Shown here in pieces: positions 1-8,485 of a stretch of 64,000 nucleotides of DNA; within the stretch, counting starts at the first letter, position 1, and every line of letters begins with the position of its first letter. Both the position numbers and the translations under genes were made by a program. The notes beneath the pieces were generated by a model. That model worked only from the letters and a program-made list of their open reading frames with translations. It ran no database searches and was not told the origin of the DNA. This DNA comes from Paraburkholderia atlantica (GTDB lineage Bacteria > Pseudomonadota > Gammaproteobacteria > Burkholderiales > Burkholderiaceae), in contig NZ_WHNQ01000007.1 in assembly GCF_009362785.1 (NCBI RefSeq), positions 186,001 to 250,000 of the forward strand, written 5' to 3'.

Positions 1-265
1 CGATGCGCCGATCGACGTCCATCCATACCGCGATCGGGGTCGTGAAGCGCGCATCGTTGGCAAGCACCGCGCCGCGCAGCGCGACCGACTCGGACAGCAC
101 CGGATCGAGAATCGCCGTGGCCTGGCGCAGCACCTCCTCGCTATGTATCGCCCGGCGCTCGGCCATCGTCGCGTCGGCCTGCGCCTTCACGACGCCGGTG
201 AGTAGCGCGAGTTCGAAGACGGCGGGGATCGCGATCAGCAGCAGGCCTTTTGTGGTCAGTCTCAT
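1..265 (-). CDS. CHASE3-type membrane sensor protein, N-terminal part (runs off window)
   Basis: The minus-strand frame starts at ATG 265 and stays open to the window edge (88 codons visible). Residues about 5-26 form one hydrophobic segment that anchors the protein in the inner membrane. The segment after it is Glu/Arg/Leu-rich and helical, ending in LSESVALRGAVLANDARF. That resembles the CHASE3 periplasmic sensory domain, where a ...RGYLLTGD... motif is usual. CHASE3 domains normally sit in front of histidine kinases or diguanylate cyclases; the output domain lies outside the window. The protein is divergent from the ammonium transporter gene. The membrane segment is clear and the CHASE3 call is a family resemblance. 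Confidence 0.6.
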   Translation of the reverse strand, partial: MRLTTKGLLLIAIPAVFELALLTGVVKAQADATMAERRAIHSEEVLRQATAILDPVLSESVALRGAVLANDARFTTPIAVWMDVDRRI

Positions 266-484
266 GCGTGCCCATGGGAGGGTTGGCAGGCGGATCGTGT
301 ACGGAGTCGGCACATTATGTCGGCGTTTGCGCGGGAAAAGAAAGAGGGGCACGAACCTGTGGATCGCGGCTCTTTCTCCGTTGCGCCGCCAGCATCTTCT
401 TGCGTCAGGATTCCGAATGATAATGTAATTTAAATCGAATATTTCGCCCTCGTATGGGTCATTCTGCGCAGAGTCGTCGATTCA

Positions 485-501
485 TGCACTTTTGTTGTGC
501 C
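485..501 (+). promoter_or_regulatory. NtrC-like enhancer site upstream of amt
   Basis: The imperfect inverted repeat TGCACT-TTTGT-TGTGCC matches the known NtrC recognition pattern (TGCACC-N5-GGTGCA) at all but two arm positions. It lies about 150 bases upstream of the predicted sigma-54 transcription start, which is a normal enhancer distance. It suggests that nitrogen limitation activates the ammonium transporter. Only one site is convincing; a GGTGC...GCACC pair near 571-590 has the opposite polarity. Confidence 0.5.
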
Positions 502-610
502 TAACATCTCGGTTCAGGTGCATGGCCCACTCGGGCAGCGCACCGCCCGAAACCATCCGGACTCCCATCCCGGTGCCCGATTGCACCGAGCCGACGCGGC
601 CAGCACTAGT

Positions 611-627
611 TTGGCCCGGTTCTTGCT
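611..627 (+). promoter_or_regulatory. Sigma-54 (RpoN) promoter of amt
   Basis: The sequence TTGGCCCGGTTCTTGCT has the GG and GC doublets of the -24/-12 promoter separated by exactly 10 bases. It fits TGGCAC-N5-TTGC with one mismatch in the -24 box. The predicted start is near position 637, leaving a leader of about 30 bases before ATG 666. Sigma-54 control is typical for ammonium transporters. Confidence 0.65.
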
Positions 628-665
628 CACATAGCGCACTTTTTTGGCATAAGCGGGACATATCG

Positions 666-1853
666 ATGGAAAGTCTGAAATACGGCGCCGATACCGAATT
701 TCTTCTGATCGGCGCCGCCATGGTGCTGGCGATGCACGCGGGATTCGCCTTCCTGGAGCTCGGCACCGTGCGCAAGAAGAACCAGGTCAATGCACTGGTC
801 AAGATTCTGGTGGACTTCGCGGTCTCGACGATCGCGTACTTCTTCATCGGCTACACGATCGCATACGGCGTGCAGTTTTTCGACAGCGCGGCAACGCTCG
901 CCCAGCACAACGGCTATGCGCTCGTGCGCTTTTTCTTCCTGCTGACGTTCGCCGCCGCGATCCCCGCGATCGTGTCGGGCGGCATCGCCGAGCGCTCCAA
1001 GTTCAATCCACAGCTGTTCGCGACGTTCGTGCTGGTCGGCTTCGTCTATCCGTTCTTCGAAGGCATCGCGTGGAACGACCGTTTCGGCATTCAGGACTGG
1101 CTCACGCAGACGTTCGGCGCACCGTTCCATGACTTCGCTGGTTCGGTGGTGGTGCACGCGTTCGGCGGCTGGGTCGCGCTGCCGGCCGTGCTGCTGCTCG
1201 GTGCGCGCCACGGCCGCTATCACCGCGATGGCGGCATCGCCGCGCACCCGCCGTCGAATATTCCGTTTCTCGCGCTCGGCGCATGGGTGCTGACGGTCGG
1301 CTGGTTCGGCTTCAACGTGATGAGCTCGCAGACGCTCGACAAGATCAGCGGCCTCGTCGCGGTCAACTCGCTGATGGCGATGGTCGGCGGCACGCTGAGC
1401 GCGTGGTTCGCGGGCCGCAATGACCCGGGCTTCACGTACAACGGCCCGCTCGCTGGGCTCGTCGCCGTGTGCGCGGGCTCGGACATCATGCATCCGCTCG
1501 GCGCGCTGGTCACGGGCGGCATCGCCGGCGTGCTGTTCGTCTATATGTTCACCTGCGTGCAGAACCGCTGGCGCATCGACGACGTGCTCGGCGTGTGGCC
1601 GCTGCACGGCCTGTGCGGCGCATGGGGCGGCATCGCGGCCGGCATCTTCGGCACCCACGCGCTCGGCGGGCTGGGCGGGGTGTCGTTCGCCTCGCAGATC
1701 ATCGGCACGCTCGGCGGGATCGTCGTGTCGGGGCTCGGCGGCACGGTCGTGTATGGCGTGATCCGCATGACGGTCGGTCTGCGGCTCGACCAGGAAGAGG
1801 AGTACAACGGCGCCGATCTGTCGATTCACAAGATTTCGGCGACGCCGGAGTAA
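666..1853 (+). CDS. amt: Ammonium transporter (Amt family)
   Basis: A 395-residue inner-membrane channel that conducts ammonium/ammonia for assimilation. About eleven hydrophobic segments run through the protein. Family features include [22 protein letters not shown] near the N-terminus, the GGIAERSKF and [10 protein letters not shown] stretches, and [21 protein letters not shown], which carries a pore histidine. ATG 666 was chosen over upstream in-frame starts because the family's N-terminal helix begins there and the sigma-54 promoter ends just before it. The protein is shorter than AmtB (about 430 residues) and lacks its long signal peptide. No glnK gene lies beside it, unlike most amtB loci. 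Regulation by RpoN/NtrC is supported by the two upstream sites. Confidence 0.93.
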   Translation: MESLKYGADTEFLLIGAAMVLAMHAGFAFLELGTVRKKNQVNALVKILVDFAVSTIAYFFIGYTIAYGVQFFDSAATLAQHNGYALVRFFFLLTFAAAIPAIVSGGIAERSKFNPQLFATFVLVGFVYPFFEGIAWNDRFGIQDWLTQTFGAPFHDFAGSVVVHAFGGWVALPAVLLLGARHGRYHRDGGIAAHPPSNIPFLALGAWVLTVGWFGFNVMSSQTLDKISGLVAVNSLMAMVGGTLSAWFAGRNDPGFTYNGPLAGLVAVCAGSDIMHPLGALVTGGIAGVLFVYMFTCVQNRWRIDDVLGVWPLHGLCGAWGGIAAGIFGTHALGGLGGVSFASQIIGTLGGIVVSGLGGTVVYGVIRMTVGLRLDQEEEYNGADLSIHKISATPE

Positions 1854-1939
1854 ACCAGGGCGGCGCTCGCGGGACGCGGGACGGCGTGGGCCACACGCCT
1901 GTCCCCAAAATCCGCACGCCGATGTTAGACTTCGCGGCT

Positions 1940-1990
1940 GGAGATGGCATTCTCCATTAACCGCCCATGGGGCTGATGATGCCTGCTACG
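1940..1990 (+). promoter_or_regulatory. Fluoride riboswitch (crcB motif) aptamer
   Basis: The pieces of the fluoride aptamer occur in order: P1 arms GGAGA and TCTCC around ATGGCAT, the conserved ATTAACC joiner, stem CGCCC-AT-GGGGC, then CTGATGATGCCT. The GGCAT in the first loop can pair with ATGCC near the 3' end, as in the known pseudoknotted aptamer. It precedes a fluoride-exporter gene by 75 bases, which is the usual partner. Fluoride binding should raise crcB expression. Confidence 0.85.
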
Positions 1991-1991
1991 C

Positions 1992-2052
1992 CCGGTTATG
2001 CGGACGCGGCATCAACTCGCCCGCATCAACCGGTTTGTCGACATTCCCGGTT
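1992..2052 (+). promoter_or_regulatory. Possible riboswitch expression platform: two mutually exclusive hairpins
   Basis: CCGGTTATGCGG (1992-2003) can pair with CCGCAT-C-AACCGG (2021-2033), giving a 12-bp stem with one bulged C. The same AACCGG (2028-2033) can instead pair with the second CCGGTT at 2047-2052, directly before the crcB start. The two structures share an arm and cannot coexist. The second has no T-run, so control of translation initiation is more likely than termination. This is inference from base pairing. Confidence 0.45.
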
Positions 2053-2064
2053 CGATCCTCGTCC

Positions 2065-2445
2065 ATGTATTGGTCTTTTCTCGCTGTCGCGATTGGCGGC
2101 GCACTCGGCTCGCTGTTTCGCTGGTTCCTCGGCTTTCGACTGAACCCACTCTTTAGTGACCTGCCGCTTGGCACCCTCGCCGCCAACGTGATCGCCGGCT
2201 ACATCATCGGCGTGGCGGTCGCGGGCTTCGCGCGTGTGCCCCAGCTCTCGCCGGAATGGCGGCTATTCGTCATCACCGGTCTGATGGGCGGGCTGTCGAC
2301 GTTCTCGACGTTCTCCGCGGAAGTCGTGCAGCGCCTGCAGGACGGCCGGCTCGGCTGGGCGGCTGGCGAAGTGGCGATTCACGTGAGCACGTCGCTGATC
2401 ATGACGATTCTCGGCATCGCGACGGTTTCGCTGCTGGCGCGCTGA
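2065..2445 (+). CDS. crcB: Fluoride ion exporter CrcB/Fluc
   Basis: A 126-residue inner-membrane protein of the Fluc family, which works as a dual-topology dimer and lets fluoride leave the cell. Four hydrophobic helices are visible. Family motifs are [10 protein letters not shown] near the start, [14 protein letters not shown], and [16 protein letters not shown], which carries the conserved phenylalanines of the fluoride path. ATG 2065 gives the normal family length; a TTG ten codons upstream (2035) is possible but lies inside the riboswitch hairpins. The gene is controlled by the riboswitch at 1940-1990 and is convergent with the RidA gene. Confidence 0.95.
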   Translation: MYWSFLAVAIGGALGSLFRWFLGFRLNPLFSDLPLGTLAANVIAGYIIGVAVAGFARVPQLSPEWRLFVITGLMGGLSTFSTFSAEVVQRLQDGRLGWAAGEVAIHVSTSLIMTILGIATVSLLAR

Positions 2446-2467
2446 GGCGCGCGCCTGCCGGACGAAC

Positions 2468-2932
2468 CTAGGCCACTTGTACCGTCATTTCCAGTTCAAG
2501 GCACGCACCCAACGGAATCTGCGCGACGCCGAAGGCCGAACGGGCGTGCTTGCCGTCTTCGCCAAAGATTTCAACCAGCAGTTCGGAAGCGCCGTTGGTC
2601 ACCAGATGCTGCTCGGTGTAATCGGGCGCCGAATTGACGAGGCACAGGAGCTTGATGATCCCCTGTACCCGATTCAGATCGCCCAGAAAGGTGTGCAGCG
2701 AGGCCAGTACATCGATCGCGGTCAGCCGGGCGGCCTGTTTGCCCTCCTGCGTCGCCAATGTTTCGCCGAGTTTGCCCACCCAGACCTTGCCATCACGCTT
2801 CGCAATGTGACCGGACAGATAGACGCTGCTGCCCGCTTGACGACACATCACGTAAGCGGCCGCCGGCGCGCCGGCAGTCGGCAGACCGATGCCAAGCTCG
2901 CTCAGTTTTTCATAGATATCGATACGACTCAT
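2468..2932 (-). CDS. RidA/YjgF family protein
   Basis: A 154-residue member of the RidA family, which hydrolyses reactive enamine/imine intermediates; some subfamilies act as 2-aminomuconate deaminase. The family-like parts are the VYLSGHIAKRDGKVWVGKLG strand region and GASELLVEIFGEDGKHARSAFGV; the last contains an Arg in the position that usually binds the substrate carboxylate. ATG 2932 is preceded by AGGAGG at ideal spacing. It is the last gene of an amidase / aldehyde dehydrogenase / RidA operon, 56 bases behind the dehydrogenase. That context suggests a role in degrading a nitrogen-containing compound. The exact substrate cannot be read from the sequence. Confidence 0.85.
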   Translation of the reverse strand: MSRIDIYEKLSELGIGLPTAGAPAAAYVMCRQAGSSVYLSGHIAKRDGKVWVGKLGETLATQEGKQAARLTAIDVLASLHTFLGDLNRVQGIIKLLCLVNSAPDYTEQHLVTNGASELLVEIFGEDGKHARSAFGVAQIPLGACLELEMTVQVA

Positions 2933-2988
2933 CAAGACCTCCTCGATAGATCTGGTTCTGTGGTGATATAGCTGTTGCGTACGCGTGA

Positions 2989-4413
2989 TCAGTGCTTCGG
3001 AGACACGATCGACTTTGGCTCGAGGAATGCCTCGAGGCCGTACACGCCGAATTCGCGGCCAACCCCCGATTGCTTTACGCCGCCAAAAGGCGCCATCGTT
3101 TCCGGGACGATGCGATTGACCAGCACACTGCCCGCCTCCAACGCCGAAGCAATCGCGACGCCATGTTCTTGCCGCCCCGAGAAGACGTAGGCCTGCAGTC
3201 CGTAGATCGAGTCGTTGGCCATTCTGATGGCTTCGTCTTCGGAGTCGTACGCGAGAACGCAGAGTACCGGGCCGAAGATTTCCTCTTTCGCGATATCCAT
3301 CTCCGGATGCACGTCAGCGAAAACGGTCGGCTTGACGAAGAAACCTTTAGTCAAACCATCTGGGCGGCCTTCCCCGCCGGTTACCAGCGTCGCCCCTTGC
3401 GCAAGGCCGACCTGAATGTAGCGCTGGATGCGCTCGTACTGGCTGCGCGTGGACAGCGGCCCAATTACCGTTGCCGGGTCGCGCGGGTCGCCAACCGGCA
3501 TCGCCGAAACCGTACGTTCGACCAGAGACAACGCTTCGTTCAACCTGATCCGCGGCACAAGCAGACGCGTACCGTTCACGCAAGCCTGGCCGTTGTTCAT
3601 GAGGGCCGCGTTCAGTGCGAGAGGGATCGCACTGTCGAGATCGGCATCGGGTAACACGATCGACGCCGATTTTCCTGACAACGACAGGCTCACTCGCTTC
3701 ATCGTATCGACAGCGGCGCGGGCGATATGCTTGCCCGTCGAAGTCGAACCCGTGAACGAGATTTTCCTGACGCCAGGATTGATGCTCAGTTCGTCGCCGA
3801 CGTCACTGCCACGTCCCAGCACGACGTTCACGGCGCCGGCAGGGAGCTTCGCTGCATGCAGGGCTTCCGTCACCACCTGCGTCTGCAACGGAGCGAGTTC
3901 GCTCGGCTTGATGACGGTTGCGCAGCCGGCCGCGAGCGCGGACGCCAGCTTGCTGCAGATCGTCCCCGCGATGCTGTTCCATGGAACGATCAGCGCGGAG
4001 ACGCCCACCGGTTCGAGACGCACGCTCGCATCGCCTATCTGTCGTTCGAACGGAAAATCCTTCAACAGGTCGGCCGTTCTCGACAGGCAATCGGACGCGT
4101 ATCGACTGACCCACTGCGCCCGCGCCAACGGACCGCCGTATTCCTCGATGGTGGCTTCACGGATGTCGTCGGTACGAGCGAGGATCGCTGCCTGCAGGCT
4201 ATGCAGCATGTCGATACGCTCCGCTTTCGACGTATCCCGCAAGAATGGCTGGACGGCACACGCCGCGGCGATCGCATTTCGGGCGTCGTCGCGATCGGCG
4301 AGCCGGACTATCGCAATCGGTTGCTCGGTGGCGGGGTTCAGAGACTCGATGGTCTCGGCGCCATGCAAGCGCGCGAACTCGCCATTGATATAGCCTCCAT
4401 TGATTTCACGCAT
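2989..4413 (-). CDS. NAD(P)-dependent aldehyde dehydrogenase, catalytic glutamate replaced
   Basis: A 474-residue ALDH-superfamily protein that would oxidise an aldehyde to an acid. The oxyanion asparagine (VPWNS, N145), the cofactor-binding KPSE and FTGSTSTGK motifs and the nucleophilic cysteine (NNGQACVNG, C278) are all present. The usual E-L-G-G-K-S motif reads S-L-S-G-K-S (S244), so the general-base glutamate is missing; I checked the codons (TCG). The start at 4413 is preferred over ATG 4428 because GAAAGGA lies directly before it. It is the middle gene of the operon, 55 bases behind the amidase. It may be a hydrolase-impaired or acyl-transfer variant, or another residue may act as base. 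Confidence 0.9.
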   Translation of the reverse strand: MREINGGYINGEFARLHGAETIESLNPATEQPIAIVRLADRDDARNAIAAACAVQPFLRDTSKAERIDMLHSLQAAILARTDDIREATIEEYGGPLARAQWVSRYASDCLSRTADLLKDFPFERQIGDASVRLEPVGVSALIVPWNSIAGTICSKLASALAAGCATVIKPSELAPLQTQVVTEALHAAKLPAGAVNVVLGRGSDVGDELSINPGVRKISFTGSTSTGKHIARAAVDTMKRVSLSLSGKSASIVLPDADLDSAIPLALNAALMNNGQACVNGTRLLVPRIRLNEALSLVERTVSAMPVGDPRDPATVIGPLSTRSQYERIQRYIQVGLAQGATLVTGGEGRPDGLTKGFFVKPTVFADVHPEMDIAKEEIFGPVLCVLAYDSEDEAIRMANDSIYGLQAYVFSGRQEHGVAIASALEAGSVLVNRIVPETMAPFGGVKQSGVGREFGVYGLEAFLEPKSIVSPKH

Positions 4414-4468
4414 GGTCCTTTCTTCCATTCATTATTCGATTCTGCTTCGCGGCTTCGCGTACGGATGA

Positions 4469-5872
4469 TCAGTCCGCTACCGGATCGACCACCGACACCG
4501 GCGCACTGCGCTGTTCGATCGCAAGCCCGGCCTGCAGACACAGGTCCTCCCTGAAATGCGCGGCAACGATCTGAACGCCCACTGGAACTCCGTTCACCAG
4601 ATCAGTCGTGACCGTGAGACCCGGCAAGCCCATCGCGGGCAGCGCTCGCATCGTGAGTTGCGACTCCCACACGCGCTCGAACCCTGCGATGCCCTCGCGA
4701 TCCAGATCGTCGGGAAACGGCAGCTCCGCCGATACGGGCAGGACCAGAAGCGGATAGCGATCGAAGAATGTCCGCCACTGCCGCATCAAGGTGGTACGTT
4801 TGACGAGCGAATCCTTGATGACATCGACCGGCAGGTCGACTACCTTCAGCCGCGCCGCCGCGACCACCGCGGCCGCGCCCGGGTCGCCATCGCTCTCCAC
4901 CGAATTTGCCAGGGCGTCGAATCCATCGCCAAGCCACAGCCGCTCCTGGACTTGCGCTGCCTCGCGAATCGGTGGCGTGTCGTCAATTTCATCGACCGTC
5001 CAGCCCGCATCGACGAGTTTGCGCGCGGCTTCGCGCAGCGCCGTTTCGACTTCCGCAGCGATCCGCAAACCGCCGGGACGCAGGCACAACGCCGCGCGCT
5101 TCGGCGCCTCGGCGCCGACCAGCGGCATCGGCACATACCAGGGGTCCCGCACGTCCGGTGCCGACAGCGCCAGCAGACCCAGCTGCAGGTCGGCGATCGT
5201 TCGGCCCATCGGGCCCGCCGCCGACATCAGTTGAGGACCGATCGGGCGTTCCGGCCAAGTCGCGTTATACGCAGGCACGCGTCCCAGGCTCGGGCGAATT
5301 CCATGAACACCGCACGCGTACGCGGGATAGCGGACCGAACCGCCGATATCGGTGCCGATCGCGAGTTGCCCAATGCCCGCCGCGACGGCGGCAGCGCCGC
5401 CGCCCGACGAACCACCCGGTGTGCGCGACCGGTCTCGGGGATTGAAGGTTTTGCCGTGCACCTGGTTCGACGTGAACCAGCGCAACGCAAAAGTCGGCGA
5501 GTTACTGCGGCCCAGCAACACCGCGCCCGCCTTTTCCAGGTTGTCGACGAGCGGGCTGTTCACCTGCGCGACGAGATTCTCGTGGCTCCGCGCTCCGTTC
5601 GTCGTCGCAAAACCACGCTGGTCGATGTTGATCTTCACCGTCACTGGAACGCCGGCGAGCGGCCCCAGCTTGTCGCCACGAGCGCGCGCGCGGTCCACCG
5701 CCTCGGCCTGCTGAATCACCGCTTCTGGCCGGTACGCAACGATCGCATTCAGCACCGGATTCACCGATTCGAGTCGCTCCAATGCGGATTGCGCGGCCTC
5801 TTTTGCCGATACGTCACCGTTCCTGATCCGCGTCGCAAGTTCGCTTGCACTCAGGCGCCAAAGTTCTTTCAT
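4469..5872 (-). CDS. Amidase (amidase signature family)
   Basis: A 467-residue cytoplasmic amidase of the amidase-signature family, which hydrolyses an amide to acid plus ammonia. The Ser-cis-Ser-Lys triad is complete: Lys80 in VPVTVKIN, Ser155 in TPGGSSGGG and the nucleophile Ser179 in GTDIGGSVR. The C-terminal MGLPGLTV and GVPVGVQIV segments also fit the family. The ATG follows a GGGAGAA ribosome site. It is the first gene of the three-gene operon with an aldehyde dehydrogenase and a RidA protein. The substrate is unknown; the ammonia released fits the nearby ammonium transport theme only loosely. Confidence 0.9.
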   Translation of the reverse strand: MKELWRLSASELATRIRNGDVSAKEAAQSALERLESVNPVLNAIVAYRPEAVIQQAEAVDRARARGDKLGPLAGVPVTVKINIDQRGFATTNGARSHENLVAQVNSPLVDNLEKAGAVLLGRSNSPTFALRWFTSNQVHGKTFNPRDRSRTPGGSSGGGAAAVAAGIGQLAIGTDIGGSVRYPAYACGVHGIRPSLGRVPAYNATWPERPIGPQLMSAAGPMGRTIADLQLGLLALSAPDVRDPWYVPMPLVGAEAPKRAALCLRPGGLRIAAEVETALREAARKLVDAGWTVDEIDDTPPIREAAQVQERLWLGDGFDALANSVESDGDPGAAAVVAAARLKVVDLPVDVIKDSLVKRTTLMRQWRTFFDRYPLLVLPVSAELPFPDDLDREGIAGFERVWESQLTMRALPAMGLPGLTVTTDLVNGVPVGVQIVAAHFREDLCLQAGLAIEQRSAPVSVVDPVAD

Positions 5873-6245
5873 GGATTCTCCCGGGAGTCGTCGTTGGTCT
5901 TCGCCAATCCGAACGATGGTTATGCCGCCGTGCCGGATTGAGCCTCATGCATACAGGCATCATTTAGCGCGCACTTTGTATCCGCATGTTGTCTGGTACT
6001 TCGTTATTTGTAACGGCACATTGTGAGTTTCTCCCGGGCATCGATAAAAACGCGGTGATGTTTGACGCGCAATTGCATGTGCGCACGCTCGCAGCCATAT
6101 CCAAAGGTATAACGCTGTGTCGACATCCGTATAGGGTTGGGCACCGAATGTCTGATAGAGAAGAGGCGGACAGCAGACTATGCTTTCGAGCGGGCAAGAC
6201 CCACATTCAAGACTCCTCCTCAATCCCTCGTCAACAGGTGATTCC
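5873..6245. other. Divergent intergenic region between amidase operon and BON gene
   Basis: No convincing gene. It must hold both divergent promoters. ATCCAAAGGTAT at 6099-6110 keeps the right half (GGTAT) of the ATAC-N4-GTAT palindrome found downstream, 136 bases before the BON gene, with two mismatches in the left half. I see no terminator or RNA structure. Confidence 0.4.
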
Positions 6246-6611
6246 ATGACGTTACGCCACAAGGCACTCACGGGTGCTCTCGCCGTTCTGCTGTCGTCGG
6301 CCGCACTCGTACAAGCTGCCACGCCCCCCGCCGACAACGCCGCTCCGACCAAAGAGCAGCTTCGCGCGGAGATGCGCGCCGATCGCGCCGCCAATCACGC
6401 ACTGGCAAAGAAGGTTCGCGAGGCTCTGTTCAGTTCCAAAAGTCTGAACGACACGGACATCGCCGTATTCGCGAATACGCGCACGGGCAAGGTCACGCTC
6501 GCGGGCACCATTCTCGACGAATCGCAGGACCAGCTCGCTCAGGATGTCGCGTCGAAAGTGCCGGGCGTTCAGTCGGTGTCGAGCAAGCTGACGCTGTACG
6601 CAGCGCCCTGA
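6246..6611 (+). CDS. Periplasmic BON-domain protein
   Basis: A 121-residue exported protein. Residues 1-24 are a signal peptide ending in ALVQA. The C-terminal half (about 50-118) matches the BON fold: alpha/beta pattern, VREALFSSKSLNDTDIAVF, GKVTLAGTILDES, and VPGVQSVSSKLTLY with the conserved glycine. BON domains bind phospholipid or peptidoglycan and occur in OsmY-like stress proteins. The ATG at 6246 starts the signal peptide. It lies beside the kinase/regulator cluster and has a half-match to the cluster's palindrome upstream, so co-regulation is possible but weak. Confidence 0.85.
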   Translation: MTLRHKALTGALAVLLSSAALVQAATPPADNAAPTKEQLRAEMRADRAANHALAKKVREALFSSKSLNDTDIAVFANTRTGKVTLAGTILDESQDQLAQDVASKVPGVQSVSSKLTLYAAP

Positions 6612-6759
6612 TCTTGCCGGTTTCATCGTGGGAGATCGCGCCGGCAATGCCGGCGCATTTCGATAGGCTCATCGAGCGGGAACGGCGGCGCCGACGGTAC
6701 GCCAATGATCCTGCGGAAAGCCGGAAGATCGTGGGCAAGCTGCCGCTAATGCGTTCAGG

Positions 6760-7272
6760 TCAACGCGCGTATCGCGTGAAAACGTAGTCGCGATCCTTGA
6801 CAAGCGCGGCATGGCACGCAAAGCACGTCTGATGCTGCGCGGCATCCGCGGGCACACCGTTGACGAACCGTCCGAAGCCCCAACCGCCCGTCGATGCATA
6901 GCGGCGTGAGTCCTTCACCATGACCTGCACCGTCGTCGGTTCGCCCGGCACGGTCGCCGGCGCAAAGTCGTCCGACTGCTTCTTTCTGTATGCCAGCTTG
7001 ACCAGAACGGTCCCGTCCGGAAACGGCTGCGTGGCGCTCTCGATTGCCTTGATCGCGAGTGGATTGCCCAACACCACGCGCAGTTCGTCGAGCGGCGCGG
7101 CTTCCTCCGCCGGGGCAACCATCTGCCATTGCCGGTAGCCTTTGGGAATCGTCACGCCATAGATGGGCGACGGCGTGCCCATTGCATCGGCGGCCACGGC
7201 ACCCTGATTCGCCGCTGCCGCCAGCACGAGCGCCGTTGCGACAAGCGGCGCCCTGAAGTGAGCGAGCATCAT
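6760..7272 (-). CDS. Cytochrome P460 family c-type haem protein
   Basis: A 170-residue exported haem protein. A signal peptide (1-28, ending GAVAADA) is followed by the P460 fold. The segments PIYGVTIPKGYRQWQMV and GNPLAIKAI, and a C-terminal CFACH (C150-C153-H154) haem-binding motif with preceding FVNGVPADAA, are typical. Family members act on hydroxylamine or nitric oxide, or serve as small periplasmic haem proteins. The start at 7272 has GGAAGAG eight bases upstream. It lies 16 bases behind the epoxide-hydrolase-like gene, so the two are probably one transcript. The crosslinking lysine of true P460 cannot be assigned with confidence. Confidence 0.85.
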   Translation of the reverse strand: MMLAHFRAPLVATALVLAAAANQGAVAADAMGTPSPIYGVTIPKGYRQWQMVAPAEEAAPLDELRVVLGNPLAIKAIESATQPFPDGTVLVKLAYRKKQSDDFAPATVPGEPTTVQVMVKDSRRYASTGGWGFGRFVNGVPADAAQHQTCFACHAALVKDRDYVFTRYAR

Positions 7273-7288
7273 TTCGCACACTCTTCCG

Positions 7289-8314
7289 TTAAAGACGCTG
7301 GACTTGCAGCAGCGCGTCGGCGAACGCCTTGGGCGCCTCTTGAGGCAGATTGTGGCCAATGCCACCGCTGATGTCGCGGTGCTGGTATTTGCCGGTGAAC
7401 TTCGCGGCGTACGCGGCCGGCTGCGGATGCGGCGCGCCGTTGGCGTCACCTTCGAGCGTGATGGTCGGCACCGCGATCGCCGGCGACTGCGCAAGCTTCT
7501 TCTCGATGTCGTCGTACCTGGCCTCGCCGCGCGCAAGCCCCAGACGCCAGCGATAGTTGTCGATCACCACCGCCACATGATCAGGGTTGTCGAACGATGC
7601 CGCCGTGCGTTCGTAGGTTGCATCATCGAAGCGCCACTGCGGCGACGCAAGACGCCAGATCAGCTTGTTGAAATCGTGACTGTTCTGCGCATAGCCTGCC
7701 TGGCCGCGCGCCGTGGAGAAATAGAACTGATACCACCAGGCGAGTTCGGCCTGCGGCGGCAGCGGCTTCTCGTTGGCCGCCTGGCTGCCGATCAGATAAC
7801 CGCTGACGGAAACGAGCGCTTTGCAGCGCTCGGGCCACAGCGCCGCGACGATATTGGCGGTGCGCGCGCCCCAGTCGAATCCGCCGATCACCGCCTGCCT
7901 GACGTTCAGCGCGTCCATGAACGCGACGATATCGACGGCGACAACGGCTTGCTGTCCATTGCGCGGAGTGTCCGCCGACACGAATCGCGTCGGACCATAG
8001 CCGCGCAAATACGGCACGAGCACCCGATGCCCGGCCGCCACGAGTATCGGCGTGACCTCGGCGAAGCTGTGGATATCGTAGGGCCAGCCGTGCAGCAGGA
8101 TAACGACCGGACCTTCTTTCGGGCCCACATCGACGTAGCCGATGCTCAAACCATTTGCTTGAACGCGGCGAATCTCTCCGAAGGAAGCGGCGTTCGTGCT
8201 CGCGGACACCGATTGCGCGTGAGCGAATCCGGCAACTCCCGATCCCGCTACCGCAACGCCGGCAAGGCCGGTTCTCAGAATTTGCCGGCGACGTTCGTTA
8301 ATCAGTTTTGCCAC
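7289..8314 (-). CDS. Tat-exported epoxide-hydrolase-like alpha/beta hydrolase
   Basis: A 341-residue alpha/beta hydrolase. The N-terminus has ERRRQILRTG followed by a hydrophobic stretch and AHA, a twin-arginine signal that sends a folded protein to the periplasm. The catalytic features are the oxyanion HGWP (76-79), nucleophile Asp147 in GGFDWGA (epoxide hydrolase/haloalkane dehalogenase type, not serine) and the late GIGHNLP histidine. The GTG at 8314, preceded by GAGGAG, is the only start that begins directly at the Tat signal. It is followed by cytochrome P460 and has an ATAC-N4-GTAT palindrome 114 bases upstream, so it is a likely target of the adjacent two-component system. Confidence 0.87.
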   Translation of the reverse strand: MAKLINERRRQILRTGLAGVAVAGSGVAGFAHAQSVSASTNAASFGEIRRVQANGLSIGYVDVGPKEGPVVILLHGWPYDIHSFAEVTPILVAAGHRVLVPYLRGYGPTRFVSADTPRNGQQAVVAVDIVAFMDALNVRQAVIGGFDWGARTANIVAALWPERCKALVSVSGYLIGSQAANEKPLPPQAELAWWYQFYFSTARGQAGYAQNSHDFNKLIWRLASPQWRFDDATYERTAASFDNPDHVAVVIDNYRWRLGLARGEARYDDIEKKLAQSPAIAVPTITLEGDANGAPHPQPAAYAAKFTGKYQHRDISGGIGHNLPQEAPKAFADALLQVQRL

Positions 8315-8427
8315 GCTCCATCTCCTCTCGAGTAGTTTAAAGTCGACTCGATCAAGCTTATGGGCAGACGTGACATGGCACCATCCGATCAACGGATCGG
8401 ACTATACGGCGATCGGTTTAGCGCCCT

Positions 8428-8439
8428 ATACGCAGGTAT
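8428..8439. promoter_or_regulatory. Cluster palindrome, copy 1 (ATACGCAGGTAT)
   Basis: ATAC-GCAG-GTAT, extended to TATAC...GTATA. It lies 114 bases upstream of the epoxide hydrolase start. It is one of five near-identical inverted repeats in the promoters of this signalling cluster and is probably a binding site of one of its FixJ-type regulators. Confidence 0.55.
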
Positions 8440-8485
8440 ATCCGCACGCGGAGCAACGGCCTCGCTATTGCGCCGAAGTACTGAG

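Noticed and set aside
627..1829. A 400-codon minus-strand frame across amt
   Set aside because: Antisense to a clear ammonium transporter; composition is that of a shadow frame.
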